Assembly (NCBI GenBank): GCA_016875195.1
Contig: VGRY01000012.1
Span: forward strand, 1 to 64,000
From: Deltaproteobacteria bacterium
GTDB lineage: Bacteria; Desulfobacterota; BSN033; UBA1163
Length of the DNA stretch: 64,000 nucleotides
Reading direction: 5' to 3'
Shown: positions 45,095 to 53,320 of the stretch, piece by piece
How positions within the stretch are numbered: the stretch's first letter is position 1
Layout of the letters: the number at the start of each line of letters is the position of its first letter
The notes under the pieces: generated by a model
The model's input: only the letters and a program-made list of their open reading frames with translations
The model's database searches: none
What the model was told of the DNA's origin: nothing
Translations under genes and position numbers: made by a program

Positions 45095-45111
45095 AGTTTA
45101 CATAATATATC
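45084..45111. repeat. Left attachment-type repeat (attL)
   Basis: A 28-bp sequence running from CTGAAGGTTAA to ACATAATATATC, identical to 56273-56300. It overlaps the last dnaJ codons. It is followed by AAATTATCAGAC, whereas the right copy is followed by TTATCAGAC. Confidence 0.85.
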
Positions 45112-45197
45112 AAATTATCAGACCAGGCCCCCAGGGTTCTGATTCATTGATTCCTACCTTATTTTCCTTTCAAATTCCATACCATAGAAAAAAAGAC

Positions 45198-45226
45198 TTG
45201 ACAAGGTATATTTTTTTATATACCTT
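45198..45226 (+). promoter_or_regulatory. Promoter of the rightward structural module
   Basis: A perfect TTGACA at 45198-45203, a 17-bp AT-rich spacer, then TACCTT as a weak -10. Transcription would start near 45233, inside the first operator. Confidence 0.5.
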
Positions 45227-45228
45227 TG

Positions 45229-45278
45229 ACCACAAGATGTTGTGGTATCTTTTTGTTACACCACAATATATTGTGGTG
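45229..45278. promoter_or_regulatory. Two palindromic operators
   Basis: ACCACAAGATGTTGTGGT (45229-45246) and CACCACAATATATTGTGGTG (45259-45278) share the arms ACCACAA/TTGTGGT. The second is a perfect 20-bp palindrome. They cover the expected start of transcription, so a repressor bound here would silence the structural module. The XRE-type protein of the element (55906-56208) is the obvious candidate. Confidence 0.65.
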
Positions 45279-45308
45279 ATTTCAAATTCATGAAAGGAGG
45301 TTTTTCTT

Positions 45309-45731
45309 ATGGCAGAGGTAAAGTCGTTGTCGGCAATTCAGGAGAAGTATGGCAGGGTCACTCCGGGCAGATCGGAGGATTATAAGCTTGGAGTTGCTTC
45401 ACCCCGAAGGGACTGGCAAAAAGCGGCCATCGCTGGCGAGGCTAACTACAAAACAGGAGTCACCGCGGCGGCCAACGCCGGACTCTACGGCAAAGGTGTC
45501 AACGCAGCCGGGACTCAGAAATGGAAGGACAGGGCCCTTGCTAAAGGACCAGGCCGTTTTTCTGAGGGCACGATGCTTGCAGCTCCTGATTTTGCCAAGG
45601 GGTTTGCAAAATTCAGGGATGTGATCGAGAAGACGACCCTTCCCGCGAGATTCCCTAAAGGGGATCCTCGAAACGTCGAGAGGGTCCGTGTGATTTCTTC
45701 CGAGCTTCGAAAGGCCAAGGTAGGCTCATAA
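45309..45731 (+). CDS. Prophage protein of unknown function, first gene of structural module
   Basis: A 140-residue basic protein with little hydrophobic sequence. It shows a loosely repeated pattern: NYKTGVTAAANAGLYGKGVN, then AGTQKWKDRALAKGPGRFSE, then a C-terminal LPARFPKGDPRNVERVRVIS. I recall similar proteins in environmental viral sequences beside capsid-like genes, but cannot verify this here. AAAGGAGG precedes the ATG. It could be a scaffold, an internal DNA-binding protein or a minor virion protein. Confidence 0.6.
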   Translation: MAEVKSLSAIQEKYGRVTPGRSEDYKLGVASPRRDWQKAAIAGEANYKTGVTAAANAGLYGKGVNAAGTQKWKDRALAKGPGRFSEGTMLAAPDFAKGFAKFRDVIEKTTLPARFPKGDPRNVERVRVISSELRKAKVGS

Positions 45732-45759
45732 AATTTCACATCAAAGGAGGTGATACCGT

Positions 45760-46845
45760 ATGGCATTAAGAGAGCCCTGGTTGCTTAAGACTGTCCTTGG
45801 GACCACAAAGCCTCAGCTCAAAGCGGATCCAGGAGAAGCATTCATGATTAAAAATATCATGGTCCGGGATCCTAACCTAAATTATTTAACCCTAAAGGTT
45901 GAGAAGACGACTGTTGGCTATCTTAGGGTTGGCGGAGCCCTGGGAAGCCATGCGCCATTCCGACGCGGACGCGCACAGCATTCCCACACCATCCGGGTCG
46001 ACGGCGGCGCATCGATCACCGACACCAAAACGAGCGCTATCCGGGATGGCAACAGCGTCAACCGACATTTGGGCTTGAGGGCTGATGCAAGCGTCCCGGT
46101 TGACGTATATGATGAGGTCAGAGCGCTTCTCTGGTCTGGATTCCATCACAACGAGAGCTTGCTTTCTTTCCTGGGGAGTTTGGGAATTTTTAAAGGCTTC
46201 CCGATCGCTGAGGGAGAGACATTCACTGTTGAAGGGATGGAGAAGTCTGCCGACTCGATCACACTGATCGTTTATGAGCAGTGGGATCCGGCTGACATCA
46301 AGCCCGAGATGGAGAACGGATCGAAGAGCAAGGAGTATTTTTTCCTCAATTACGGGAATACAGGAGCTTCAATTAATACCTCTGGAGACCAGCTCTATGA
46401 TACCCCTGTGACTCCTGCAGAGTTCCCGGACTTTCCTTATGGAAAGGTAGTTCCCGCCAAACATGAGATCGATCTCATCGGGATCGCGGCTTCGCCTTTC
46501 GCCCCAGGGGAAAACGACGGGACTAACTACACCCGCACCAAGTGGATCAAACTGATGAGAGAAAGAGAGATCCTTTTCGACGAAGATCGAAATGGAATCC
46601 TCTTTTGGTCACGCCATGCCCAGTCAGATGGGGCCCAGGATATGAAAGGAGAGGGCTTCACGCTCATAGGCAATCTTTCGGAGTACGATAACAACCCTCC
46701 TCTGATCTTCCCACAGCCTTTGAAGTTCGTTGCTGGCGATGAATTGAATGTCTATGTCAACACCGAGACCGGAGGGACACCGAAAAATATTGACATCTAT
46801 GAGCAGGAGATCTGCCTCATTCAAAAAGTTAAAAGGGTTGAGTAG
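45760..46845 (+). CDS. Candidate major capsid protein
   Basis: A 361-residue protein rich in beta-forming residues, with few cysteines and no signal peptide or membrane helix. It starts MALREPWLLKTVLGTTKPQL after AAAGGAGGTG, the best ribosome binding site of the module. Segments such as DPNLNYLTLKVEKTTVGYLR, FVAGDELNVYVNTETGG and a C-terminal ICLIQKVKRVE look like strands of a jelly roll. The size matches double-jelly-roll capsid proteins of tail-less phages (about 330-400 aa). This is inferred from size, position and composition; no motif proves it. Confidence 0.45.
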   Translation: MALREPWLLKTVLGTTKPQLKADPGEAFMIKNIMVRDPNLNYLTLKVEKTTVGYLRVGGALGSHAPFRRGRAQHSHTIRVDGGASITDTKTSAIRDGNSVNRHLGLRADASVPVDVYDEVRALLWSGFHHNESLLSFLGSLGIFKGFPIAEGETFTVEGMEKSADSITLIVYEQWDPADIKPEMENGSKSKEYFFLNYGNTGASINTSGDQLYDTPVTPAEFPDFPYGKVVPAKHEIDLIGIAASPFAPGENDGTNYTRTKWIKLMREREILFDEDRNGILFWSRHAQSDGAQDMKGEGFTLIGNLSEYDNNPPLIFPQPLKFVAGDELNVYVNTETGGTPKNIDIYEQEICLIQKVKRVE

Positions 46846-46893
46846 TCTTGAGACTTCTTAACCTTACCCCTTGAAGAAAGGAGGTTCCATTAG

Positions 46894-47256
46894 ATGATCT
46901 TGCACCATGAAATAAGAATCACGGGAGTGGCCAACCAGACTGTTTATGATTCAGGCCTGGAATCCACTGAAAAAGAGCCTAAGAGACTTCTTTCGATCCT
47001 TGCCCAGGTTTCTGACTTTGATGATAATAACCTGGAAGGATGGATCGAGAAGGCGAGAATTTTTAACATTCCATCCAGGTTGATTGACAACCCCACCAAT
47101 ACCGGAGGGGTTAATATGCAGTATAGCGGGATCCGGATCAACGAGATCCCGGTTGAGGTGGACCTTTCTGTCGGAGAAGTTTTTAAGGTCGCTCTAAGGT
47201 GTGGGGCGAATGCGTCCGATTTTATCGGCGCATATGTCTATGAAGTGAAACCTTGA
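46894..47256 (+). CDS. Small beta-rich prophage protein
   Basis: A 120-residue protein without hydrophobic helices, beginning MILHHEIRITGVANQTVYDS and ending ASDFIGAYVYEVKP. The alternating pattern near the end (VEVDLSVGEVFKVALRCGAN) suggests a single beta sandwich. It follows the capsid candidate after 48 bp with AAAGGAGG. A minor capsid or vertex protein is possible. I do not recognise the family. Confidence 0.5.
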   Translation: MILHHEIRITGVANQTVYDSGLESTEKEPKRLLSILAQVSDFDDNNLEGWIEKARIFNIPSRLIDNPTNTGGVNMQYSGIRINEIPVEVDLSVGEVFKVALRCGANASDFIGAYVYEVKP

Positions 47257-47272
47257 TCTTAGGGAGGTTGCT

Positions 47273-47842
47273 ATGCCTTTATATGTGATCTCCCTGAAAA
47301 AGGGACAGAGCTACGGTTTTAGACCCCTTGCTGGAAATCCTTCTTTCCAAAAGTGGTCTGAAGAAAAGAAGGAGTTTCCATCAAATGAAAAGTTCGCTGT
47401 TGAAGCGCAGACTCAGACTTTAAGGGACCCTAAACAATCTAAATCGGCTCCACTGAAGAAACCCAGGGCCACACCTACCAAGCTTCCACCCCGCCTTAAA
47501 TATCCGAAGTGGTGGAAGAACCTTTCACCAACTGGTTTTAGTTTATCGGCCGCCGGCTCTAAAATCATTGTCCAGGGCAACAGGGGTTTTAGGACTTTCA
47601 TCACCATGATCGCTTTTACGGTTGGCGGTGAAACTGATATTACTTTCACTTTCGGCACAAGGGGAGTAAGCGGCCCTATGAGTTTCGGAGGCATTGACGA
47701 ACCCAGGGGAATGGTCATTCCTTTTGGCGATGCGCCGGCTGATTGCGGCCAGGGCGCTTTTAAGATCACATCGACGGGTGTCGGTGTCTCTGTCAACGGC
47801 CTTGTCAACTTCTACACGGAGCCCGATGAAGTACCATCTTAA
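47273..47842 (+). CDS. Prophage protein with C-terminal beta sandwich
   Basis: A 189-residue protein in two parts. Residues 1-85 are basic and proline-rich (KKPRATPTKLPPRLKYPKWW). Residues 90-189 read FSLSAAGSKIIVQGNRGF, MIAFTVGGETDITFTFG, GVSGPMSFGG and GVSVNGLVNFYTEP, a pattern common in small viral beta-sandwich domains with exposed loops. A penton or spike-base role would fit. AGGGAGG precedes the ATG. The function is inferred from architecture only. Confidence 0.5.
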   Translation: MPLYVISLKKGQSYGFRPLAGNPSFQKWSEEKKEFPSNEKFAVEAQTQTLRDPKQSKSAPLKKPRATPTKLPPRLKYPKWWKNLSPTGFSLSAAGSKIIVQGNRGFRTFITMIAFTVGGETDITFTFGTRGVSGPMSFGGIDEPRGMVIPFGDAPADCGQGAFKITSTGVGVSVNGLVNFYTEPDEVPS

Positions 47843-47865
47843 AAAGTTTTCTATTTTTTTATGAT

Positions 47866-49275
47866 ATGGCAGCCTTCCTCATTTTCCGCTTTGATGCTTT
47901 GCTGGGTCTCATCTTGCGGACTCACTCGATCAATCCATCCGGGTTGATCTCGGATCTACCTGTTGACGAACAACAGATCTATTATGACACCTGGTCTTTC
48001 GGCCAGCCCTGCCATGTCTCAGGTAATTATTTTCTAACGTTGACTGAGGATGAGTTCACAAATACAAACCTTCACACCTGGCAGGTTACGCCTGCCGGCG
48101 TGATTAACACGACTCCAGTTTCAAACCTTTTTCTTTCTAACGTCATACCAACGGCCTTTAGAGTCTATAAGATCGGAAAGAATCGATTCCTTTTCCCTTT
48201 GACCAAATCCACAGGTGAAAATCGATTTTATGTGATTGAGATCTCAGAAAGTGGAATTATCAATCCTTCGATCGTTTCCTATTTAGACCTTCCTGCAGCT
48301 TACAGTCCGATCTCTTCTTTTGAGCTCCTATCTTCGAACAGGGCGTTTTTTTCCTGCCCTTACCCGGGCTGGGATATCGGTTTCAGCCTTCTCAATATCT
48401 CTGATGATGGTATTCTTTCGACTGATTCAACTCCTTCCTTTCATTCTAAATATTGGGAGCGTCAACCGATTACGTTTTTTCCCGTTTCTCCCAATGTGAT
48501 AGGTTTCCGTGTGACTCAGTTTTCAGGGATTAAGGGATGGGACGATATTGATCTGATTCCACAGCCTGAAACCCCTCCCTGGAAGAACGTCATAGTAAGA
48601 AGACAGAAGGGCGGTCTTTTCCACTCCATGTTGAATCAGACCGCACAGGCCACGATCGGTTACGGCCAACCTCCTTACCCGAGAGCAATACAGATCGTTT
48701 CTTGTTCTGACACTGAGATTTTTGGAAGGGAGCAGTATTTGACGGAGTTTGGCGAGTACTACAACACGAATGCAGAGGTTTACCCCTGGGCACCAGGCCA
48801 GCAGTACAAAACCAAACTTAGGACCAGATCGATTCCTTTTGACCTGATGTGTTTTAAGGAGATTTCTTATTCTCAGGTCAACACAAACCAGGCTGTTTTT
48901 AAGAGGATCACCGGAAATCTTTTCGGATCTTTCTACGTCAATTACGATGCAACTCAGACCCGGTTTTCAACAAGGTTTTTTTCTGATGAGGGAGATATCG
49001 GATCTGAAATTTCGGATTTTTTATATAGTGGATCCGCATGTCCATCCTTATTTTTTTTCAGGTCAAGGTCGAATATTTATTTATTGACTCACGGGCATCC
49101 TGTCACCAATTTACCAACGTTTGCGACGTTAGTCATTCCTTCAGATGGTGTGATCTCCGGCCCTGTGTTGGATACGTTAACTATCGCTGTTGATGAGCCT
49201 GTATCCTGGTTTTCTTTGATGCACCCTTTGGGCGGCGGCGCCGACGAGCTGCCGACGTTTGGTGTCGGGAGGTAA
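47866..49275 (+). CDS. Large repetitive beta protein, possible propeller-like spike
   Basis: A 469-residue protein with a recurring motif: VTPAGVINTTPVSNL, ISESGIINPSIVSYLDL, ISDDGILSTDSTPSF and IPSDGVISGPVLDTL. Each repeat precedes an aromatic-rich strand stretch, as in beta-propeller blades. The C-terminus is glycine-rich (GGGADELPTFGVGR). In a virus such a protein could bind the host surface. The start lacks a good ribosome binding site. No database family is recognised. Confidence 0.5.
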   Translation: MAAFLIFRFDALLGLILRTHSINPSGLISDLPVDEQQIYYDTWSFGQPCHVSGNYFLTLTEDEFTNTNLHTWQVTPAGVINTTPVSNLFLSNVIPTAFRVYKIGKNRFLFPLTKSTGENRFYVIEISESGIINPSIVSYLDLPAAYSPISSFELLSSNRAFFSCPYPGWDIGFSLLNISDDGILSTDSTPSFHSKYWERQPITFFPVSPNVIGFRVTQFSGIKGWDDIDLIPQPETPPWKNVIVRRQKGGLFHSMLNQTAQATIGYGQPPYPRAIQIVSCSDTEIFGREQYLTEFGEYYNTNAEVYPWAPGQQYKTKLRTRSIPFDLMCFKEISYSQVNTNQAVFKRITGNLFGSFYVNYDATQTRFSTRFFSDEGDIGSEISDFLYSGSACPSLFFFRSRSNIYLLTHGHPVTNLPTFATLVIPSDGVISGPVLDTLTIAVDEPVSWFSLMHPLGGGADELPTFGVGR

Positions 49276-49286
49276 TTCAATTTTTT

Positions 49287-49460
49287 ATGACAGCCGAGAT
49301 CTGGACCATCATCATATTGATCTCAGGCGTAAACCTATCGAGTGTTGTTATTGGAATTGTCCATCTTACGAACAGACTCACGAAGATCGAAACCGATCTT
49401 AAGTGGGTCGTTAAAAATTGCCCCCAATGCCAACAGACCTCGGAGAACCCTTCGAAATAA
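49287..49460 (+). CDS. Small single-span membrane protein
   Basis: A 57-residue protein: a hydrophobic N-terminal segment (IWTIIILISGVNLSSVVIGI, residues 4-23), then a helical, charged stretch LTNRLTKIETDLKWVV and a terminal CPQC pair. The layout resembles the small phage proteins of the XhlA type that assist lysis or sit in the virion membrane. It begins 12 bases after the 469-residue gene and overlaps the next gene in another frame. Confidence 0.5.
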   Translation: MTAEIWTIIILISGVNLSSVVIGIVHLTNRLTKIETDLKWVVKNCPQCQQTSENPSK

Positions 49461-49873
49461 CCTGGCGCGGCGAGCCTCCGCAGATGCTTCCCCCTGACGT
49501 TCCTCTTTGGCATGCTTACCTGGACCGTGCTGCAACCCAGTTTTTGAGATTTTATTACAACGTCCGCGTTGGTGGACCATACCTTGAAAACATCAATGCA
49601 GATGAATCCATGAAGCGAATGTGGTACGCTTCGACTGCCAAGAGGATCGATGCGATTGGAGAGAAGGAGGATGAAATATGGATAATCGAGGTGGCATCTT
49701 CCCCTTATTTAAGGGCGGTCGGACAGTGCCTTTCGTACAAATTCTTTTGGGAAGAGGATCCAAAGATCTCCAAGCCTGCCAGGGCAGTCTTGCTTTGTTA
49801 CTTCCTCGATTCGGACCTTCGGCGAGTCCTCTCAAATTATGGCGTGGAGATTATAACCATTCCCGTCCCTTAA
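49427..49873 (+). CDS. PD-(D/E)XK-like nuclease domain protein
   Basis: A 148-residue protein. The segment RIDAIGEKEDEIWIIEVASS near residues 70-89 follows the D-x(10-15)-ExK layout of this nuclease fold, with GQCLSYKFFW as the following helix, but the lysine position holds alanine. A C-terminal strand RVLSNYGVEIITIPV is also typical. It may be an inactive relative or use a shifted lysine. I take the ATG at 49427; a TTG 9 bases upstream is possible. The gene overlaps the preceding small membrane-protein gene by 34 bases. Confidence 0.45.
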   Translation: MPTDLGEPFEITWRGEPPQMLPPDVPLWHAYLDRAATQFLRFYYNVRVGGPYLENINADESMKRMWYASTAKRIDAIGEKEDEIWIIEVASSPYLRAVGQCLSYKFFWEEDPKISKPARAVLLCYFLDSDLRRVLSNYGVEIITIPVP

Positions 49874-49966
49874 GTGATTGATCCATGGCGCGGGTGCTAC
49901 CATTGACCCTAGCCAGATCTCTTTTCCTAGCGCATCTTGGATGCAAGTTTCTAACGGTTTCTAACC

Positions 49967-51787
49967 ATGGGAGCAAAAGAGGACGTTTTAAGAGCTTTAG
50001 AGTACGGAAAAGATCCTTATTACCAGTCAATCAGGGAACAGCCTTCTTACCAGTTGGAGCTCGAGAGAGTCAGGAGAGATTATAATGAGCGCACCTGGAT
50101 CGACTTCTCTGGGTTTTTACCAAAGTTTACAACCGAAGAGTTTGAGAAGCGACGCTCATCTTATCAGGCCAAGTATGGAAACACAATTAACATCCCTGGT
50201 TTTTCGGATGTTATTCACATCATCCCAAAAGCCAGGATTTCAGCTGAGGAAAGGGCCGCCCATCTTTGGGCAATAAAAAGAGGTCTTCCATCACCCTTAA
50301 TCCCTGCACAACTTCAAACTCTTCAATACAAAAAATTCAGGTTTCTTAAAGCCCTTGCAAGTCCAACCCCTACGTGGGCGAAAAATATTGGTGCAGTCTC
50401 CACTGTCCTCGATAACGTAGAGGATGGCCTTGTCACCATTTCAGTTTTGGGAAGGATTGCCGCCAAGATCGCCCCTCGACTTGCCGGAAAATTAATTCCC
50501 GGCGTAGGTTGGGTACTTTTGGGATCCGATATTTTAAACGCTCTCAATTTAATCTCATGGGTTACTTTCTCGGCAAACGGAGCCAAGCGAAAGGTTGAAG
50601 GGTTAGCGGAAAGGAACCCTTTCCATTCAAAGGCCGCCGCTAACAGGGCATTTAGAATAAAGCGTTCGATTCCATCGATCGGCGAGATCCTGGAGATCCT
50701 TCAAACCACCGACCAGCTCTTTGGCGTCGGTCTTTGTTTGGGCGGGATCATGGGAGTGGTAACTGACATGACTACAAGAGTCATGACCTACAGCCACCAG
50801 GACATTATAAATCAGATGCCACCTAACCCAAACGTGGACGATCTTACAAGATGGGCGAATGAAGGCTTTGCGAGTGATGTTGATAAATTTAAAAAACTTC
50901 TAACCGATCAGTACCAGAATTTTAAGGATGAGGCCTACAGGCTTAAGCAATACGACGAGAAGTTAAGAAACGATATGATGAGATGGGGAAAAGAAACCCA
51001 GGGGATCATCATTGAGAAAATTAAAACCGTACCCGAGAAAGTGTCAACCTGGTTCTCAAATACTTTGATTGGATCCATGATCATGAATACGGGAAAGGAT
51101 ACTTTCTTAAAAGAAGATCACACCAATTCATACATGATGCTCAATTCCTCAATCGAAGGCTTATTGTCATGGTGGATCGATAACGAACCTCTTGAGGCCT
51201 TTAAAGATATTCGGAGCTTCAAATTTCGGGCCCCAGAGCCAACGGATGAAACTACGATCGACTTTCTCGAGAGCCGGGTCCCTGGATGGCAAAACACAAT
51301 AAGATGGCCCCACATTGAAAAAGAGTATGCCACCCTCGAGGAAATCGTATTCACATATGCCCCCCTGATTAAGGACTCTTTTCAAACCTATGCTTTTCGA
51401 TACTCTCACGAATGGGAAGCCATGATCGCAGCTCAACAAACGGTTGAATTCACAAAAAACGTAATGCGGGCCTTTTCGGACGACCACCAGGTTAAGGTTG
51501 GTGAAACTGCTTATTTCTCGATCGCAAAAGACATGGCCAGAGAAATCTATCTTTTCCCACCGGACATCGAGAATCAGCTGATTGACCAGGTAGCGGAGTA
51601 TATCGGAAATTACGAGAGACAAACCGGATCCGCCCCACCCATCAAAGACGTGGCCAGGTTCGGGGAGTCGATCGGTCTCAAATGGATGAGGTCTTTCCCG
51701 AGAAGGGCATTTGCCCAGGCTGCGGAGATCTTCCCTGAATGGCAAGCTATCCAGGATCAGCTCGAAGAGATCTTCGTCGCTGACTAA
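49967..51787 (+). CDS. Large prophage protein with central hydrophobic region
   Basis: A 606-residue protein, the longest of the element. Residues about 140-200 and 240-270 are hydrophobic (LIPGVGWVLLGSDILNALNL, LFGVGLCLGGIMGVVTDM), flanked by charged, helical regions. The C-terminal 250 residues are helical and rich in aromatic residues. It could be a virion membrane or DNA-delivery protein; I recognise no enzyme motif. There is no clear ribosome binding site before the ATG. It ends about 50 bp before the nested inverted repeat. Confidence 0.5.
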   Translation: MGAKEDVLRALEYGKDPYYQSIREQPSYQLELERVRRDYNERTWIDFSGFLPKFTTEEFEKRRSSYQAKYGNTINIPGFSDVIHIIPKARISAEERAAHLWAIKRGLPSPLIPAQLQTLQYKKFRFLKALASPTPTWAKNIGAVSTVLDNVEDGLVTISVLGRIAAKIAPRLAGKLIPGVGWVLLGSDILNALNLISWVTFSANGAKRKVEGLAERNPFHSKAAANRAFRIKRSIPSIGEILEILQTTDQLFGVGLCLGGIMGVVTDMTTRVMTYSHQDIINQMPPNPNVDDLTRWANEGFASDVDKFKKLLTDQYQNFKDEAYRLKQYDEKLRNDMMRWGKETQGIIIEKIKTVPEKVSTWFSNTLIGSMIMNTGKDTFLKEDHTNSYMMLNSSIEGLLSWWIDNEPLEAFKDIRSFKFRAPEPTDETTIDFLESRVPGWQNTIRWPHIEKEYATLEEIVFTYAPLIKDSFQTYAFRYSHEWEAMIAAQQTVEFTKNVMRAFSDDHQVKVGETAYFSIAKDMAREIYLFPPDIENQLIDQVAEYIGNYERQTGSAPPIKDVARFGESIGLKWMRSFPRRAFAQAAEIFPEWQAIQDQLEEIFVAD

Positions 51788-51836
51788 CCCCCGGGGAACC
51801 AGGGCTTTTGAAAAAACAAAAACTAAACCTTCCCAG

Positions 51837-52046
51837 GTTTTCAACCTGCCGCCACGTTTCAAACAACTCAATACTGTAAAGTCTTATTATCGACAAGAGT
51901 GGCAAGAGTCCCCTGGCCACCCCTACGGCATGGGTAAGCCATGCCGTAGCCGTGCTTGACGCACGGAAAACTCGGCGGCCAGGGGACTCTTGCCCCTCTT
52001 GCCTTGGCTTTCGGAAAAGCGGTTGTTTGAAACGTGGCGGGAAAAC
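51837..52046. repeat. Nested inverted repeat able to fold as a cloverleaf
   Basis: Four stems nest over 210 nt. The outer arms are CCGCCACGTTTCAAACAAC (51849-51867) and its perfect complement (52022-52040). The middle arms, 25 nt with one mismatch, are 51894-51918 and 51977-52001 (inner part GGCAAGAGTCCCCTGGCC). Inside are two hairpins: CTACGGCATGG-n5-CCATGCCGTAG (51923-51949) and CCGTGC-n5-GCACGG (51950-51966). It lies between the converging gene modules. Confidence 0.9.
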
Positions 52047-52056
52047 AAAAAAAAAC

Positions 52057-52239
52057 TTACTGAGGTGAGGATGGCTTTTCAAGCTCACCGGCTGCTTTTA
52101 GTAAATCCTCACTTAGCTCTTTATGGATGACCAGGGTGATGCCCTTATTTTCAAACCGTTCTTCTTTCAACTCCCAGCCCAGGGCGACCAGCACATTTAA
52201 GAGGCGATCCACTTCGTGTTTCTTGATCGAGTATGTCAT
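52057..52239 (-). CDS. Small prophage protein
   Basis: A 60-residue protein beginning MTYSIKKHEVDRLLNVLVAL and ending AAGELEKPSSPQ. It is soluble and charged, with AAGGAG before the ATG. It is the last gene of the leftward module and ends 11 bp from the nested inverted repeat. The family is unknown. Confidence 0.5.
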   Translation of the reverse strand: MTYSIKKHEVDRLLNVLVALGWELKEERFENKGITLVIHKELSEDLLKAAGELEKPSSPQ

Positions 52240-52250
52240 ATGAGATCTCC

Positions 52251-52574
52251 TTACGGTATTTGAGTGTCAACCTCATAGATCCAAGGAACGGTCGGATCGT
52301 AATCAAATCTTTCGGGTGAAAAATATTCTCCGAAGAGTTCAAGCCCTTCTATCTTTACGACTTGATAAACTCTCCATCCGGGTCCCTTACCACTAAGTGA
52401 TTCACCATCTGTTTGAAACCCTCTTAAAAGTGGGTTTCCTTCGGAGCTCAGACCCAGGACGTAAGGTTCGACCACTCTTGAGGTCCGATTGTAGTAAAAG
52501 GTGACAGCCTGTTCTGTTTCGATGGCTTCCCTTAAGAGCTGGATTTTTTCGTCGATCTCAGTTCTTTCAGACAT
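52251..52574 (-). CDS. Stand-alone WYL domain protein
   Basis: A 107-residue protein made essentially of a WYL domain: AIETEQAVTFYYNRTSRVVEP, then YVLGLSSEGNPLLRGFQTDG, then GPGWRVYQVVKIEGLELFGE. (The blocks are split to short runs: EQAVTFYYNR, VEPYVLG, LLRGFQ, GPGWRVYQV.) WYL domains bind nucleic acids or nucleotides and act as sensors in phage defence and CRISPR regulators; a solo WYL in a prophage is less common. Its ATG at 52574 lies inside the end of the ParB-like gene (overlap of 43 bases). Confidence 0.7.
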   Translation of the reverse strand: MSERTEIDEKIQLLREAIETEQAVTFYYNRTSRVVEPYVLGLSSEGNPLLRGFQTDGESLSGKGPGWRVYQVVKIEGLELFGEYFSPERFDYDPTVPWIYEVDTQIP

Positions 52575-53320
52575 TTGCCGCAAACCACGAGCTGCTTAGC
52601 TTCCCGGATTTCAACCGCACCATAGCAGCACTGACACGTAACGTAAACTGGCCTTGATTCCGGGACAACGTTCATGCCCTCTTCTGCCCCTGTTTCTTGA
52701 AATAGTGCCCCCTGTTTAGACTTCTTATAATCGGATACCCACATTTCTGCAACCTTTAGTGTGATCCCGTTTTCGGCCCCCATGTTTATGTAGTATTTCC
52801 TCATGTCTGAATCATCGATGTCCATCAATACCTCAGCGACCCTGATGGACAGCCCTTTCTTTTCGATGGCATCTTGCGCATACTCAGGCCATTCGTAAAT
52901 CCTCAGAAAACGCCTTACGGTGTTTTCATGTTTGCCTGTTTGACGGCAGGTCTCCTGGATGTTCATTCCCCCCCTTGTTTTCATCAGCCAGTATGCCCTG
53001 GCTTCTTCCATTGGTGTGAGGTTTTCTCTTTGGAGGTTTTCTATCGCCCGATAGAGTATGACTTCTACATCGTCCATCTCTTTCAGGATGGCCGGAACAA
53101 CTTTAGCTTGAAGGTGTTGATGGGCCAAGAATCTCCGATGGCCGGCTACGATTTCGTAGCGGCCGTTTTGGGGACGAAGAAGGATTGGGTTGATCAAACC
53201 TTTTTCCCTGATGGATTCTGCAAGCTCGACGATTTTTATAGGATCGATCATATCCCTTTGGTCCGTTCCGGGAGGATCGATCTTCTCGATAGGAATCAAT
53301 TTGATCTCCTGCTTTTCCAT
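52532..53320 (-). CDS. ParB-like protein with C-terminal zinc ribbon
   Basis: A 262-residue ParB/Spo0J-type protein. The N-terminal ParB/Srx domain shows IPIEKIDPPG, ESIREKGLINPILLRP and the nucleotide-binding EIVAGHRRFLAHQHL. ENLQRENLTPMEEARAY and a helix-turn-helix (IQETCRQTGKHENTVRRFL) follow. Unusually it ends in a zinc ribbon, CQCCYGAVEI and VVCGKCLKEL. No ParA partner is encoded in the element. It may act in segregation of an extrachromosomal form, in replication or as a transcription regulator. GAGGAGGTGG precedes the start. Confidence 0.85.
   Translation of the reverse strand: MEKQEIKLIPIEKIDPPGTDQRDMIDPIKIVELAESIREKGLINPILLRPQNGRYEIVAGHRRFLAHQHLQAKVVPAILKEMDDVEVILYRAIENLQRENLTPMEEARAYWLMKTRGGMNIQETCRQTGKHENTVRRFLRIYEWPEYAQDAIEKKGLSIRVAEVLMDIDDSDMRKYYINMGAENGITLKVAEMWVSDYKKSKQGALFQETGAEEGMNVVPESRPVYVTCQCCYGAVEIREAKQLVVCGKCLKELRSTKKSSS

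Noticed and set aside
52041-52056. Simple terminator explanation for the nested inverted repeat
   Set aside because: A-rich sequence follows rather than T-rich for rightward transcripts, and the nested arms far exceed a terminator stem.
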